From Bacteroidota bacterium (GTDB lineage: Bacteria > Bacteroidota > Bacteroidia > NS11-12g > UBA955): 64,000 nt of DNA. The notes under the pieces are model-generated. The model was not told where the DNA came from and did no database searches. It saw only the letters and a list, made by a program, of their open reading frames with translations. The DNA lies in contig JAURFW010000001.1 in NCBI GenBank assembly GCA_030834125.1, positions 96,200-160,199 of the forward strand. Reading direction: 5' to 3'. This document shows, piece by piece, positions 1 to 10,613 of this stretch; within the stretch, counting starts at the first letter, position 1, and every line of letters starts with the position of its first letter. The translations under genes and the position numbers were made by a program.

Positions 1-600
<600 letters not shown>

Positions 601-603
601 ACT

Positions 604-1449
604 ATGGATTTTGAATACGTTGAATGTCCGAGAGATGCGATGCAAGGAATAAAAGAATTTATTCCTACAGATAAGAAAATTACATATTTGAAAGCGCTTC
701 TCGATACTGGTTTTGACGTTATTGATTGTGGGAGTTTTGTTAGTCCCACTGCTGTTCCTCAAATGGCCGATACCGCTCAATTATTAAATGCTTTTCTTAA
801 CTATAAACACAAATCGAAATTATTAGTGATTGTAGCTAATTTACGCGGTGCAATAAGAGCTTGTGCTTATTCTAATGTAACCTATTTAGGTTACCCTTTT
901 TCAATTAGTGAGACCTTTCAAAAAAGAAACACTAATACAACTAGAGAAAACGCGTTTATTGAACTTTCAAAAATTCAAAAAGTTGCGACAGTTACAAATA
1001 GAGAAGTTGTTGCTTATATGAGCATGGGTTTTGGAAATCCGTATGGTGAAAATTATTCTATTGATTTAGTTTCTGAATGGGCCGAAAAAATTTCTAGATT
1101 GGGAATTAATACCATTAGCATTGCAGATACTACGAGTCAAGCTAGTCCCGAATTAATAAATAGTGTATTTTGTAGATTAATAAAGGAATTGCCACAAATA
1201 AAATTTGGTGCACATTTTCATGCACCAATGGAGAACTGGAAAGAAAAATTAGATGCTGCAATTAATGCTGGATGCATGAGATTTGACGGTGCAATTTTAG
1301 GATTTGGTGGATGTCCTTTTGCTAAAAACGAAATGGTTGGCAATATTCCTACTGAACTCGTCTTAGAACATTTAAAACTTAAATATCAATTTAATCGGAT
1401 TAAAGTAGGTACAGAGCTGATGAATCTCGCTCGTAACACTTATACCTAA
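604..1449 (+). CDS. hydroxymethylglutaryl-CoA lyase family protein
   Basis: CPRDAMQG N-terminus, GSFVSPTAVPQMAD, GFGGCPFA catalytic Cys motif. Confidence 0.88.
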   Translation: MDFEYVECPRDAMQGIKEFIPTDKKITYLKALLDTGFDVIDCGSFVSPTAVPQMADTAQLLNAFLNYKHKSKLLVIVANLRGAIRACAYSNVTYLGYPFSISETFQKRNTNTTRENAFIELSKIQKVATVTNREVVAYMSMGFGNPYGENYSIDLVSEWAEKISRLGINTISIADTTSQASPELINSVFCRLIKELPQIKFGAHFHAPMENWKEKLDAAINAGCMRFDGAILGFGGCPFAKNEMVGNIPTELVLEHLKLKYQFNRIKVGTELMNLARNTYT

Positions 1450-1465
1450 AGAAAAAAAGGTGAAA

Positions 1466-1795
1466 TTAAAATCCCACTTTTTCTAATCTCAGTAATTCAA
1501 TAATTGTATCTAACTTCTGAATAAGAACGTCATTATAATCGCTCTCTTTAGCTTTTATAATAACTGAAGTCGGAGAAGATAACTCTTCATTAGCATTTTC
1601 GGATTGGAAGAGTTCCATAGGAGTTACGCCCAAAGTAATACAAATACGCTCCAAAGTATCAACTCGCATTGATTGTTTTTTTAGCATGTAATGGAAACCT
1701 TGTTCGCTTAAGTCACATAATCTTGCCAGCTCCTTAATAGGTATTCTTTTACTTGCTGCAATATTCTTAATCTTATTGTAATCTAGTTTACTCAC
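1466..1795 (-). CDS. XRE-family helix-turn-helix transcriptional regulator
   Basis: N-terminal HTH (IPIKELARLCDLSEQGFHYMLKKQSMRVDTLERICITLGVTPMELF); GTG start. Confidence 0.85.
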   Translation of the reverse strand: MSKLDYNKIKNIAASKRIPIKELARLCDLSEQGFHYMLKKQSMRVDTLERICITLGVTPMELFQSENANEELSSPTSVIIKAKESDYNDVLIQKLDTIIELLRLEKVGF

Positions 1796-1987
1796 GGTGT
1801 AGAATAATTATTTCATATAATACGGTATTAAGGCACAGGATTATAACTAATAATCGCTGTGCATATTTTGCTCTAAGCAAATTATTTTTAAAAAATCAAT
1901 ATCTAAATTTTTCAACAATTTGATTCACAATAACTTATAAAGTGTAAAAAATTGATTTATTTTTTAATTTGACAAAAATATGACCAT

Positions 1988-2722
1988 TTAGCTGTTTAGC
2001 TTATTCTTTTGTAAAAGCTGTGACACTGAATCTTTGTAATTCTTACCGATGGGAATTTCAATGGAACTAGAAATAATTACACTTGAATTTTGGATGGCTG
2101 TAATTTTATCAATAGATGCGATATAAGACCTGTGCACCCTGATAAACTTTTCAGAAGGTAAGCCAGATTCCATATTACGCATTGTTTGTAAGGTCACTAC
2201 CCTCTTTTCCGGTGAAATCCAAATTTTCACATAGTCCGCAAACGCCTCAACATAATGGATATCTTTGTAAAATATTTTTTGAAATTCTCCGTCCACCTTT
2301 ACATATACATATTCCTCTTCTGTTTGAGCAATCTCTTCTGCCGACTCTCGGAGCTCTATATATTCCTCTAACCTCTTTATTGCTTTTTCAATTCTTTCTG
2401 GCGAAATTGGTTTCATCAAGTAGTCTAATGCTTCAAATTCAAAGGCCTCTGCCGCAAAATTCGCATGCGCTGTTGTAAATACTACCGCATAAGGCATCGG
2501 GTATTGAGATTTAATAAACTCTAAACCAGTCATTCCTGGCATTTGAATATCAGAAAAAATAACATCTGGCTTAAGTTGGTCTAATTCTTCTTTTAATCCG
2601 ATTGCACTAGAAAATTTTCCAACGATTTCAATATTATCAAATCTTTTTAATAAACTTTCTAAAACGGTTAACGCTAATGGTTCATCGTCAATGATTACTG
2701 TTTTTATTGTTTCTTTTTTCAT
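1988..2722 (-). CDS. LytTR-family response regulator
   Basis: REC domain (DVIFSDIQMPGMTG) plus LytTR DNA-binding domain (FIRVHRSYIASIDKI). Confidence 0.93.
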   Translation of the reverse strand: MKKETIKTVIIDDEPLALTVLESLLKRFDNIEIVGKFSSAIGLKEELDQLKPDVIFSDIQMPGMTGLEFIKSQYPMPYAVVFTTAHANFAAEAFEFEALDYLMKPISPERIEKAIKRLEEYIELRESAEEIAQTEEEYVYVKVDGEFQKIFYKDIHYVEAFADYVKIWISPEKRVVTLQTMRNMESGLPSEKFIRVHRSYIASIDKITAIQNSSVIISSSIEIPIGKNYKDSVSQLLQKNKLNS

Positions 2723-3762
2723 AGTTTTATTATTAAGTCTACACGATAAACGCCATCTTCAGCTGATGATTTTATATCATGTTTATTTGGGTAAATCAAT
2801 ATTAGTCGTTTCTTTATGTTTCTCAAACCTATACCCCCAGATTCATCAGTTGTTCTATTTTGTGAATAGGAATTCTCAACTAAAAACCTAAACCCATCAA
2901 ACAGTGATTTACCGTAAATCTTTACAAACCTATCTTTAGGAATTACATTTTCACTATGTTTAAAAGCATTTTCTACTAAAGTCAGAAACAACATAGGTTC
3001 AACTAATTCATCTTTTAATTCTTCATCTATATCGACATCAATTTTAACTTTATCCCCCAAACGTAAACGCTCGACTGCAATATAATCTTTCACATGATCC
3101 ATCTCTGTACGAACAGAAACCTTACCTTGATTGCTTTCATATAATATATACCTCAAGATATTTGACAACTTTAGAACGAATTCTGGAGCAGCATTTGATT
3201 TAGCTAAAGTAAGTGCATACAGATTATTTAAAGAATTGAAAAGAAAATGGGGATTTATTTGTGCTTTTAAAAATTGCAACTCTGTTTCTAATTGCATTTT
3301 CTTTAACTCTGTTGTTGTTTTTTGATCCTTATACCACTGTTTAACCAATTTCAATACCATGGTCAAGATAACCGAAAATAATACGTTAATAACCAAAAAT
3401 AGAAAGAATGTATCTGACCATAGGTTACTTTCAAACTCAGGATTTGTTATCACAAGACTTGAAAAAATCATCAGTGGGAAGCAAACACTGAGTATTCCCA
3501 GCAAAAGGCTAATCAGATAGAATAAATAATGACGAGCTAGTAAAAATCTAGGAATTAAAAAATCATTATTAAAATATGCCGCAATGGCATGAAAAGAGAG
3601 TAACCCATTAGCAATAAAGAATGATTCCCAATTTGAAGATCCCATTGGTAAGATTATCGAATAAATTGTTGCATATGTAAACCAGAAAAATAAATGATCT
3701 AACTTCCATTCAAGAAGAAAGTTTTCCCAGCGGCTTAAATATGATTCTGACTTATTTACCAA
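2719..3762 (-). CDS. LytS/YehU-type sensor histidine kinase
   Basis: Membrane helices, HPHFLFN-type His_kinase box (INPHFLFNSLNNLYAL), GIGLRNIKKRL; 4-nt overlap with the response regulator. Confidence 0.93.
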   Translation of the reverse strand: MVNKSESYLSRWENFLLEWKLDHLFFWFTYATIYSIILPMGSSNWESFFIANGLLSFHAIAAYFNNDFLIPRFLLARHYLFYLISLLLGILSVCFPLMIFSSLVITNPEFESNLWSDTFFLFLVINVLFSVILTMVLKLVKQWYKDQKTTTELKKMQLETELQFLKAQINPHFLFNSLNNLYALTLAKSNAAPEFVLKLSNILRYILYESNQGKVSVRTEMDHVKDYIAVERLRLGDKVKIDVDIDEELKDELVEPMLFLTLVENAFKHSENVIPKDRFVKIYGKSLFDGFRFLVENSYSQNRTTDESGGIGLRNIKKRLILIYPNKHDIKSSAEDGVYRVDLIIKL

Positions 3763-3764
3763 TG

Positions 3765-3983
3765 TTATTTGATATTCCTGAGCAACTCCATACCCATCTC
3801 AAATAACTTATGTGAATTTGTTTTTACAGAAGGATTTTCAAACCATTTAATCCATTGTTGTGTAATTCCGTTATCCGTAATTTGGGATGAAAAATAAATG
3901 TCCGCCCCAAAAAAACCAATCACATTAGCCAATAACAAGGCTAACACGATTAATCCTTTCTTACTAAGCAATTTACTTTTCAT
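3765..3983 (-). CDS. small single-TM hypothetical protein upstream of LytS/LytTR pair
   Basis: 72-aa ORF with N-terminal TM (GLIVLALLLANVIGFFGADIYF); 2 nt from kinase gene. Confidence 0.6.
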   Translation of the reverse strand: MKSKLLSKKGLIVLALLLANVIGFFGADIYFSSQITDNGITQQWIKWFENPSVKTNSHKLFEMGMELLRNIK

Positions 3984-4034
3984 ATTGCAATATAATTATC
4001 AAAAAGAATGCCAATATAAATATGACGTTTTTAC

Positions 4035-5936
4035 CTATTGAAAAGTTTCACCCAATTTGAAAAAATCGGAAATTATTTCATTTTGCACCGACAAAATGAC
4101 ACTATCTACATAATTTAATGGTCTTACTTTGTCAATTTCTCCGGGTAAAATTGATAACCAATCCGTTGAATTAGATTGAATCAAACCACCAACGTTTTCA
4201 ATATTGAACCAAGCATTTTCCGGGTGCCCTTCCCTAACCAGAGATCTGCTATATTTGGGAAAGTCACAACCTAACCCGTATAAATCTACCAACGTGGAGA
4301 AAATATCACATTGGCTTACTGGTTTAGGATTTTTTAAATTAATTAATTTAAAAGGCAAAGCACCTCCAGTAAATAATAAAGGTATATGGAAAAAATTTCT
4401 TTGTCCGTATTGTGTATTCAAATCACCCAGGAATTTTCCATGATCGGAGGTTATAATTAATAATGTATTTTCCCATAGCTTGGCTTTTTTTAGATTTTCT
4501 GTAAATTCTCTTAGGTATTTATCAACTTTTTTCACTGACAACTTCATATCAACAAATACATCTCCCGTTGGCTTATCTAAAATATCAAATGGCTCATGAG
4601 TAGAACCAAGCATTGCAACAGCGAATAAAGATTGTTTTTTATTTTTATTGATTTGATTGAATAAAAAATTTAGGAGGGCACTATCATTATAACCCCATTT
4701 ACCCTTTTTTAATTTACTTAGTGATTTATTTGTTAAATCTCCAATACTCGATTCATCAAATATATGATCAAAACCATTGATCTTAACAAATGAGCCTAAA
4801 TTCATAAAATTCGAATTGCCTCCGTAATAAAATTCACTCCTATACCCCAAATTGGAAAAAGCATCTGCCAATCGAGGCATTTTGTTAAAGGTTTCAGGAT
4901 AATTTAAAATCCCTTTCCAAGGTTGACCCGGCCATCCAGCTAAAATACTAACAATACCTTTATCCGTTCTATCACCACTAGCAAATGCTTGAGTATGCGC
5001 CCACCCATCCAGAGAAATAGAGTCTAAGTTGGATAATATCCAGTCGTTCTTTCCTTCATAATATTTCGATAGTTCTGCTCCCACCCCCTCCATGATCACG
5101 ATAATAACATTAGATTTAGAATTAAAACTATCCTTATTTACAAGAATTTCTCCATTTTTATTAGTGATATATTTATTTGAGTAATTAGGATAATAATACC
5201 TGTTATTTTTAAAATCCTGTATATCCGGAAAGTCATTTATGTGAATTAATTGGTAAATACTATTCCAAACACTACTTAATGCCATTTGATTGTTCCTTTC
5301 TTGTTTGAATTTCATAGGTTCAGAAATCATTAAGGGAATCTCTTCGAAAGAACCTCTAGCACCGAATAAAAAAAAGGGTATACAAATTATTAATTCTAAT
5401 ACTGATTTAGCTTGTTTATTTATTTTTATAGTTATTACACTATTAAGTATTTTAACAACAGCAAAACAGGCTAACAAGCCAATGATCAAACTTAAAATTT
5501 GATAAATGTTTATACTCGTTGTCACTTCTTCGGGAAATTTCATATATCCAAGTGCTTGCTGATTTACCCTTGTACCCCATCCATTCAATAGTAGGGCATC
5601 TGCTATATTACTAATTGATAAAAAAATCAATAACAAAGTATTTAAAACTATACTCAAACGCTCATAAAATTTTAACGAAAAAACTTGAATAAAACTTAAT
5701 AAAATTGTGAATAAAGTTAAGTACGAAGCGATAGAAATATGCTGTTTTATACCGGCTAAAAAAAGATCCAATGGTGAAATAATATCATTTTCAATATTAG
5801 TTAACTCTATCACTAAATACTGAAAAACAGAAACTATTAAAAACCAAAATACCCAAATCTTTAATACTGAAAAAAAAAGCCCGTTGCGGAACGAGCTTTT
5901 TTCTTTATTCTCTGTATTTTCCAAATACTTATTCAA
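4035..5936 (-). CDS. LTA synthase-like membrane sulfatase/phosphoglycerol transferase
   Basis: N-terminal multi-TM region, sulfatase motifs (ASGDRTDKGIVSILAGWPGQP, FFYGGNSNF, ITSDHGK); TTG start. Confidence 0.88.
   Translation of the reverse strand: MNKYLENTENKEKSSFRNGLFFSVLKIWVFWFLIVSVFQYLVIELTNIENDIISPLDLFLAGIKQHISIASYLTLFTILLSFIQVFSLKFYERLSIVLNTLLLIFLSISNIADALLLNGWGTRVNQQALGYMKFPEEVTTSINIYQILSLIIGLLACFAVVKILNSVITIKINKQAKSVLELIICIPFFLFGARGSFEEIPLMISEPMKFKQERNNQMALSSVWNSIYQLIHINDFPDIQDFKNNRYYYPNYSNKYITNKNGEILVNKDSFNSKSNVIIVIMEGVGAELSKYYEGKNDWILSNLDSISLDGWAHTQAFASGDRTDKGIVSILAGWPGQPWKGILNYPETFNKMPRLADAFSNLGYRSEFYYGGNSNFMNLGSFVKINGFDHIFDESSIGDLTNKSLSKLKKGKWGYNDSALLNFLFNQINKNKKQSLFAVAMLGSTHEPFDILDKPTGDVFVDMKLSVKKVDKYLREFTENLKKAKLWENTLLIITSDHGKFLGDLNTQYGQRNFFHIPLLFTGGALPFKLINLKNPKPVSQCDIFSTLVDLYGLGCDFPKYSRSLVREGHPENAWFNIENVGGLIQSNSTDWLSILPGEIDKVRPLNYVDSVILSVQNEIISDFFKLGETFQ
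5873..5902 (-). terminator. intrinsic terminator-like hairpin inside the 5' coding region of the sulfatase gene
   Basis: Minus strand AAAAAAGCTCGTT-CCGC-AACGGGCTTTTTT (13-bp stem, one G.T) followed by an uninterrupted T9 run. Confidence 0.8.
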
Positions 5937-7785
5937 TGATTAGTTTTTTAGTGGCAATTTGGCCATTTTCCTGTTTAAATTGTAAAATATAGCATCCAGG
6001 ATTAGCAGTGACCTTAATCTTTCCGTTACTTAATAATCTAAAATGAACATTTTTTCCATCAAGGCCCATTATTTTTAAATCCTTAATATCAAAAGATTTA
6101 CTTAATGAAAACTCGCCATTTCTTATGGGATTTGGATGAATTGAGACATCTAATTTTGGGTGATCCCCAACTGAATTTGAAGCAACCACTATGAATTCAT
6201 TTTTTACTTTAGTATTTGAACCATTTGCATTAGTTGCTTTTAGTGATATGTTATACATTCCATAGACAGTAAATGCAATTTGAGGATTTCTACTTGTGTT
6301 ATCTGTTCCATTTTCCCACACAAAAGTTGAAGGCTCTATAGACCATTCATAAGAATCAGGATTGTTTGCCGTTAAATCGATTAACTGCACTGACTCCCAA
6401 GCCATTGGATTGGTCTTATTAGTAGTAAAATCAACCGATGGAGAGGCAGAACTATTTGTAGATACATTTATATAATTAGCCTTATAAATTTCATTAGACT
6501 TTGCCCCAGTAACTGTTAATCTAATTGAATAGGATGTTGCTTGAGAAAAACTAACATAAATATCCTTATCCGTCAATTTAGATCCCGCTTGTAAATTATA
6601 TGAACTTGGAGAAATTTCCCATTTAAACGAGTTTGCGCCTAATGATGTGGATTGTAACAAAATTGTTTGATTTACTATCGGGCTAGCATTGTCGGTATTA
6701 AAGTTTGCCTTTACTATTAAGTCAACCGGTACTTTTCTTATTACATTATTTCCATAATCCGGCACAATCAATGCTGATTCTTTATTCGAAAAAGTAAAAT
6801 GGCGCATTTCACCAAATCTAGAATTAAGCAAAGTTGAATTAGTATAACCGTTAGCTCTATCCTTTCCCGCATACAAGGTTACAGTTCCGTTTTCTAGAAG
6901 CTTGATACAATTGTTTTCAAGAACCATTATTACACCATCGGTTGAATTTGTTCCAATATACATAACATCTAAGGGTGCATTAAAGTCTGTTGATAACGTA
7001 GTGACTTCACCTGTGATCAAATTCACCTTTCTAACTGCCAAATTATTTCTATCTGCAACCAATAAAAACGTATCATTAATTAAAGAAATACCCATAGGAA
7101 AAGAGAATCTAGCATTTTTACCGATAGCATCTTTATAACCAGAACCTGCTGTTCCGTCACCGGCAACTGTAGTAACTTGTCCACTTGAAATTTTCCGAAT
7201 GCAATGATTCATCATATCACAGATGTAAAGATTTCCTTTTGAATCAAATTCCATGTCTTCTGGATTTGCAAATTCTGCAACTGAATTTGAACCATCCTTA
7301 TATCCTCCAAGGAATGAAACCTTTCCTGCAACGGTCGTCCATACTGCTTCGTTCGAAGAGTTGACAAATCTCATACCTTTTCGTATAAGGTTATTATCCC
7401 TATCACAAACATAAATATCATTTGTAACAGGGTGAACTGCCAATCCAGCAGGAAATGCAAAGCGTGAAGCTAACCCAGTACCATCATCACTTCCGAGAGC
7501 ATATTGAGAGTATGGATCACCTCTGTAGCCTCCTCTATTTCTTGATGTTGCACCATCTAACATCATGATATTGTGTTCATCAGATATATAGATGCGATTA
7601 TTTGTATCTATCGCAATTCCACACGGTCTGCTATAGTATTCTTCAGAAGCAGGGTTTGTAGCGGTCGCATTAAATTTACCAGAATCTGTATACTGAACAC
7701 CGGCAATCGTAGTAACTTGCTGTGATACAACTTGGCTAACAAAAGCCATACCGGCAAAAAAGGGAATAATAAATTTTACTTTCAT
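5929..7785 (-). CDS. NHL-repeat and PKD-domain secreted protein with T9SS type A sorting domain
   Basis: Signal peptide; repeats of NHL type (GIAIDTNNRIYISDEHN, DSKGNLYICDMMNHCIRK); C-terminal PNPIRNGEFSL...KKLIIE. Confidence 0.87.
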   Translation of the reverse strand: MKVKFIIPFFAGMAFVSQVVSQQVTTIAGVQYTDSGKFNATATNPASEEYYSRPCGIAIDTNNRIYISDEHNIMMLDGATSRNRGGYRGDPYSQYALGSDDGTGLASRFAFPAGLAVHPVTNDIYVCDRDNNLIRKGMRFVNSSNEAVWTTVAGKVSFLGGYKDGSNSVAEFANPEDMEFDSKGNLYICDMMNHCIRKISSGQVTTVAGDGTAGSGYKDAIGKNARFSFPMGISLINDTFLLVADRNNLAVRKVNLITGEVTTLSTDFNAPLDVMYIGTNSTDGVIMVLENNCIKLLENGTVTLYAGKDRANGYTNSTLLNSRFGEMRHFTFSNKESALIVPDYGNNVIRKVPVDLIVKANFNTDNASPIVNQTILLQSTSLGANSFKWEISPSSYNLQAGSKLTDKDIYVSFSQATSYSIRLTVTGAKSNEIYKANYINVSTNSSASPSVDFTTNKTNPMAWESVQLIDLTANNPDSYEWSIEPSTFVWENGTDNTSRNPQIAFTVYGMYNISLKATNANGSNTKVKNEFIVVASNSVGDHPKLDVSIHPNPIRNGEFSLSKSFDIKDLKIMGLDGKNVHFRLLSNGKIKVTANPGCYILQFKQENGQIATKKLIIE

Positions 7786-7837
7786 TAGTAATCAATTATT
7801 CAAAGATTAATAATTGTTGAGTAAATGTATTAATCTA

Positions 7838-8788
7838 TTAGCTTTTAGTTATCCCCACAGAAATGGACTTTTCCATTTCCACAATAATATTGTGATAATC
7901 CCTGGGAATTAATTTTGATCCTGTCATAACCTCATAAAGTTCCTGGTATCTGTCTGAAATTGTTTGCACCAGTTCATCCGACATATTTGGAATTGTCTGT
8001 CCTTCAAGGCCTTGAAAATTATTTTCAATTAACCATTCGCGAACAAATTCCTTACTTAATTGTTTCTGCGGCAATCCTTTTTCTTGAAAATCCTGATAAG
8101 AATATGCATAGAAAAAACGACTACTATCGGGAGTGTGAATTTCATCAATTAATATAGGCTCGTTTTGATACATCCCGAACTCATATTTGGTGTCTACTAA
8201 AATCAAACCCTGTTTAATTGAATATTCAACACCTGCTTGGTATAGTTCTTTAGTCTTTTCGTAAAGATAGTCTAAAGTTTTCTTTGGAATGATTTTCTTT
8301 TTTAAAATTTCGTCGTAACTAGTATCTTCATCATGGCCGCTACTTGCTTTGGTTGCAGGAGTTATTATTGGCTCTGGAAATGGATCATTTTCCTTCATTC
8401 CCTCAGGAAGAACATTCCCGCATAAAACACGACCACCATCTCTATAAACTCTCCATGCATGACCTGTTAAATAACCGCGGATAACAAATTCAATTGGAAT
8501 AGGATTGCACTTCTTACCAATTGTTACTTGAGGATCAGGGTTAGACAATTTCCAATTGGGAATAATATTTTTCGTTTGATCTAAAAATAGATTCGCAATC
8601 TGCGTTAAAACCTGACCCTTATAGGGAATACTTTTGGGAAGCACATGGTCAAATGCAGAAATTCTGTCACAGGCAACAATAACCAGTAAATCATCTTCAA
8701 TACTATATACATCTCGAACCTTTCCTCGATAGAATGATATTTGATTACTGAAGAAATAATTGGTTGCAGTAAGCGATTTAAGTTCCAT
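7838..8788 (-). CDS. purC: phosphoribosylaminoimidazolesuccinocarboxamide synthase
   Basis: YRGKVRDVYSI, ACDRISAFDHVLP, EFVIRGYLTGHAW, VDTKYEFG. Confidence 0.95.
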   Translation of the reverse strand: MELKSLTATNYFFSNQISFYRGKVRDVYSIEDDLLVIVACDRISAFDHVLPKSIPYKGQVLTQIANLFLDQTKNIIPNWKLSNPDPQVTIGKKCNPIPIEFVIRGYLTGHAWRVYRDGGRVLCGNVLPEGMKENDPFPEPIITPATKASSGHDEDTSYDEILKKKIIPKKTLDYLYEKTKELYQAGVEYSIKQGLILVDTKYEFGMYQNEPILIDEIHTPDSSRFFYAYSYQDFQEKGLPQKQLSKEFVREWLIENNFQGLEGQTIPNMSDELVQTISDRYQELYEVMTGSKLIPRDYHNIIVEMEKSISVGITKS

Positions 8789-8810
8789 TTTTGTTAATTA
8801 ATGTTCGAAA

Positions 8811-9779
8811 CTAATGAGAATCTTCTGCCTTTTCATAAGCGTTGATAATTTCTTTTACTAGTTTGTGTCGAATAACATCAGAAGTATCCAGTATAATTGT
8901 GCTTATCCCGTCAATTTTTGATAAAATTTTAAGAGATTTCGCTAAGCCACTTTGTTGCTTTTTGGGTAAATCAACTTGAGATAAATCACCTGTTATTATC
9001 ATCTTGGCGTTTGGTCCCATTCGAGTTAAAAACATTTTTAATTGCAACTCTGTTGCATTTTGTGCTTCATCTAAGATTACATAGCAATTATCTAAAGTTC
9101 TACCCCTCATAAACGCCAATGGTGCGACCTCCACAGTTCTTGATTCAATCATGCTTTTAAGCTTGTCTAATGGAATCATATCTTCTAATGCATCATATAA
9201 CGGCCTTAAATATGGGTCTATTTTTTCTTTTAAATCACCCGGTAAAAAGCCTAAGTTTTCACCGGCCTCTACAGCAGGTCTGGTTAGAATGATTTTTCTA
9301 ACTTGTCTATTCTTTAATGAATTTACGGCAAGCGCAACAGCAGTGTAGGTTTTTCCAGTTCCGGCAGGTCCAATAGCAAAGATGATATCATTTTTATTAT
9401 TCATCTCAAGCATTTTTCTTTGGTTTTTCGTCTTAGCCTTAATCGGTTGCCCACGAGTACCAATAAAAAGAATTTCGTCTTTAGGAATTTCAAGGTTTAC
9501 TTCTGTTTTTAAGCCTTCTGTCTTAACAGAAATATCTAAAGATTCAATAATTGAATTTTCTGTCAACTCTCCTCGCTGAATGTACATTTTTTCTAACACC
9601 TTCATCTTTTCGAAGAATTCATTTAAGCTCTCCTTGTCACCAAGTGCCTTTATTTCATCGCCTCTAGCAATAATCTGCAATTTTGGAAAACTTGATTTTA
9701 TTAAATTTAGATGTGCATTATTTGGCCCATAATATACTTGTGGGTTGATAATTTCTAACTGGTAAACTAACTCGGTCAA
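8811..9779 (-). CDS. phoH: PhoH-family ATPase
   Basis: Walker A GPAGTGKT, RPAVEAGENLGFLPGD, EAQNAT; family N-terminus fits TTG start MTELVYQLEI better than the track start at 9812, which lies upstream of the predicted -7. Confidence 0.9.
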   Translation of the reverse strand: MTELVYQLEIINPQVYYGPNNAHLNLIKSSFPKLQIIARGDEIKALGDKESLNEFFEKMKVLEKMYIQRGELTENSIIESLDISVKTEGLKTEVNLEIPKDEILFIGTRGQPIKAKTKNQRKMLEMNNKNDIIFAIGPAGTGKTYTAVALAVNSLKNRQVRKIILTRPAVEAGENLGFLPGDLKEKIDPYLRPLYDALEDMIPLDKLKSMIESRTVEVAPLAFMRGRTLDNCYVILDEAQNATELQLKMFLTRMGPNAKMIITGDLSQVDLPKKQQSGLAKSLKILSKIDGISTIILDTSDVIRHKLVKEIINAYEKAEDSH

Positions 9780-9824
9780 TATGATTTCAATTATTTTTAC
9801 AAATATATGCAAACAGGCATTGGA

Positions 9825-10613
9825 ATGAATGTTAAATTAATTCATTATTGGACTGATAATTCTACTTTTAGTACAGAATTTGCGGTAGCTAAAGCAAATC
9901 TTGTAAGTGCTTTTCCCGCAATACCAATTATTGATAATGTTGCTGCATTAAAAAAGGGTGATTCAATTGGTCAATCCATTAAAATTCGCGAATTTAGAGA
10001 TGCATTTCCGGATTACACACTGCATATTTGTGATGTTTCAATCCTTTCTTTACAGGCGCCACGTTTTTTAGCCGTAATTTATAAATATCAAATATTTATT
10101 GGACCAGACAATGGGTGTCTTTTTTTGGGATTAGATGGTAAAGATTTACAATTTTATGTGATTCCTAATCAGAATTTTGAAGGGTTTGCAATGCGTGATG
10201 TTTACGTTCCAAATTTATTGAAACTTATGATTGCTAAATGGGATGTAGATAATACTTTCACACCAAAGGATGCGCGTAATATGGTTCGACCAATATTAAT
10301 TCAGTCTCCAGGAAATGAAGTCAATCGTAAGATTAGTTGTATTTTCATTGATCGCACTGGTGATTCCTATTTTAATATTACACGGAGTGAGTTTGAAGAA
10401 TATAATGCCGGATTACCTTTTTTTATAAGAGGGCAAAACTTCTTTATCGAAAAGATTAGCAACCAAATTAATGATGTACCTGAAGGTGATTTAATTGCAC
10501 ATTTCCCGTGGAATGGATATTTATGCATTTCTCAGAATGCCGGTAACGCCGCTCAAAACCTTGGTTTATATCTAGATTGTCTATTATTACTTCAGCTAAA
10601 ACAACCTATATGA
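9825..10613 (+). CDS. divergent SAM hydrolase / SAM-hydroxide adenosyltransferase (DUF62) family protein
   Basis: GPDNG, MRDVYVP, IDRTGDSYFNI motifs; the canonical N-terminal TTDFG is replaced (YWTDNSTF). Confidence 0.7.
   Translation: MNVKLIHYWTDNSTFSTEFAVAKANLVSAFPAIPIIDNVAALKKGDSIGQSIKIREFRDAFPDYTLHICDVSILSLQAPRFLAVIYKYQIFIGPDNGCLFLGLDGKDLQFYVIPNQNFEGFAMRDVYVPNLLKLMIAKWDVDNTFTPKDARNMVRPILIQSPGNEVNRKISCIFIDRTGDSYFNITRSEFEEYNAGLPFFIRGQNFFIEKISNQINDVPEGDLIAHFPWNGYLCISQNAGNAAQNLGLYLDCLLLLQLKQPI

Noticed and set aside
4035-7785. Possible surface-polymer (teichoic-acid-like) biosynthesis island from LTA-synthase-like sulfatase plus NHL protein
   Set aside because: No other polymer genes nearby; flanked by regulators and purC, so only a two-gene unit is supported.
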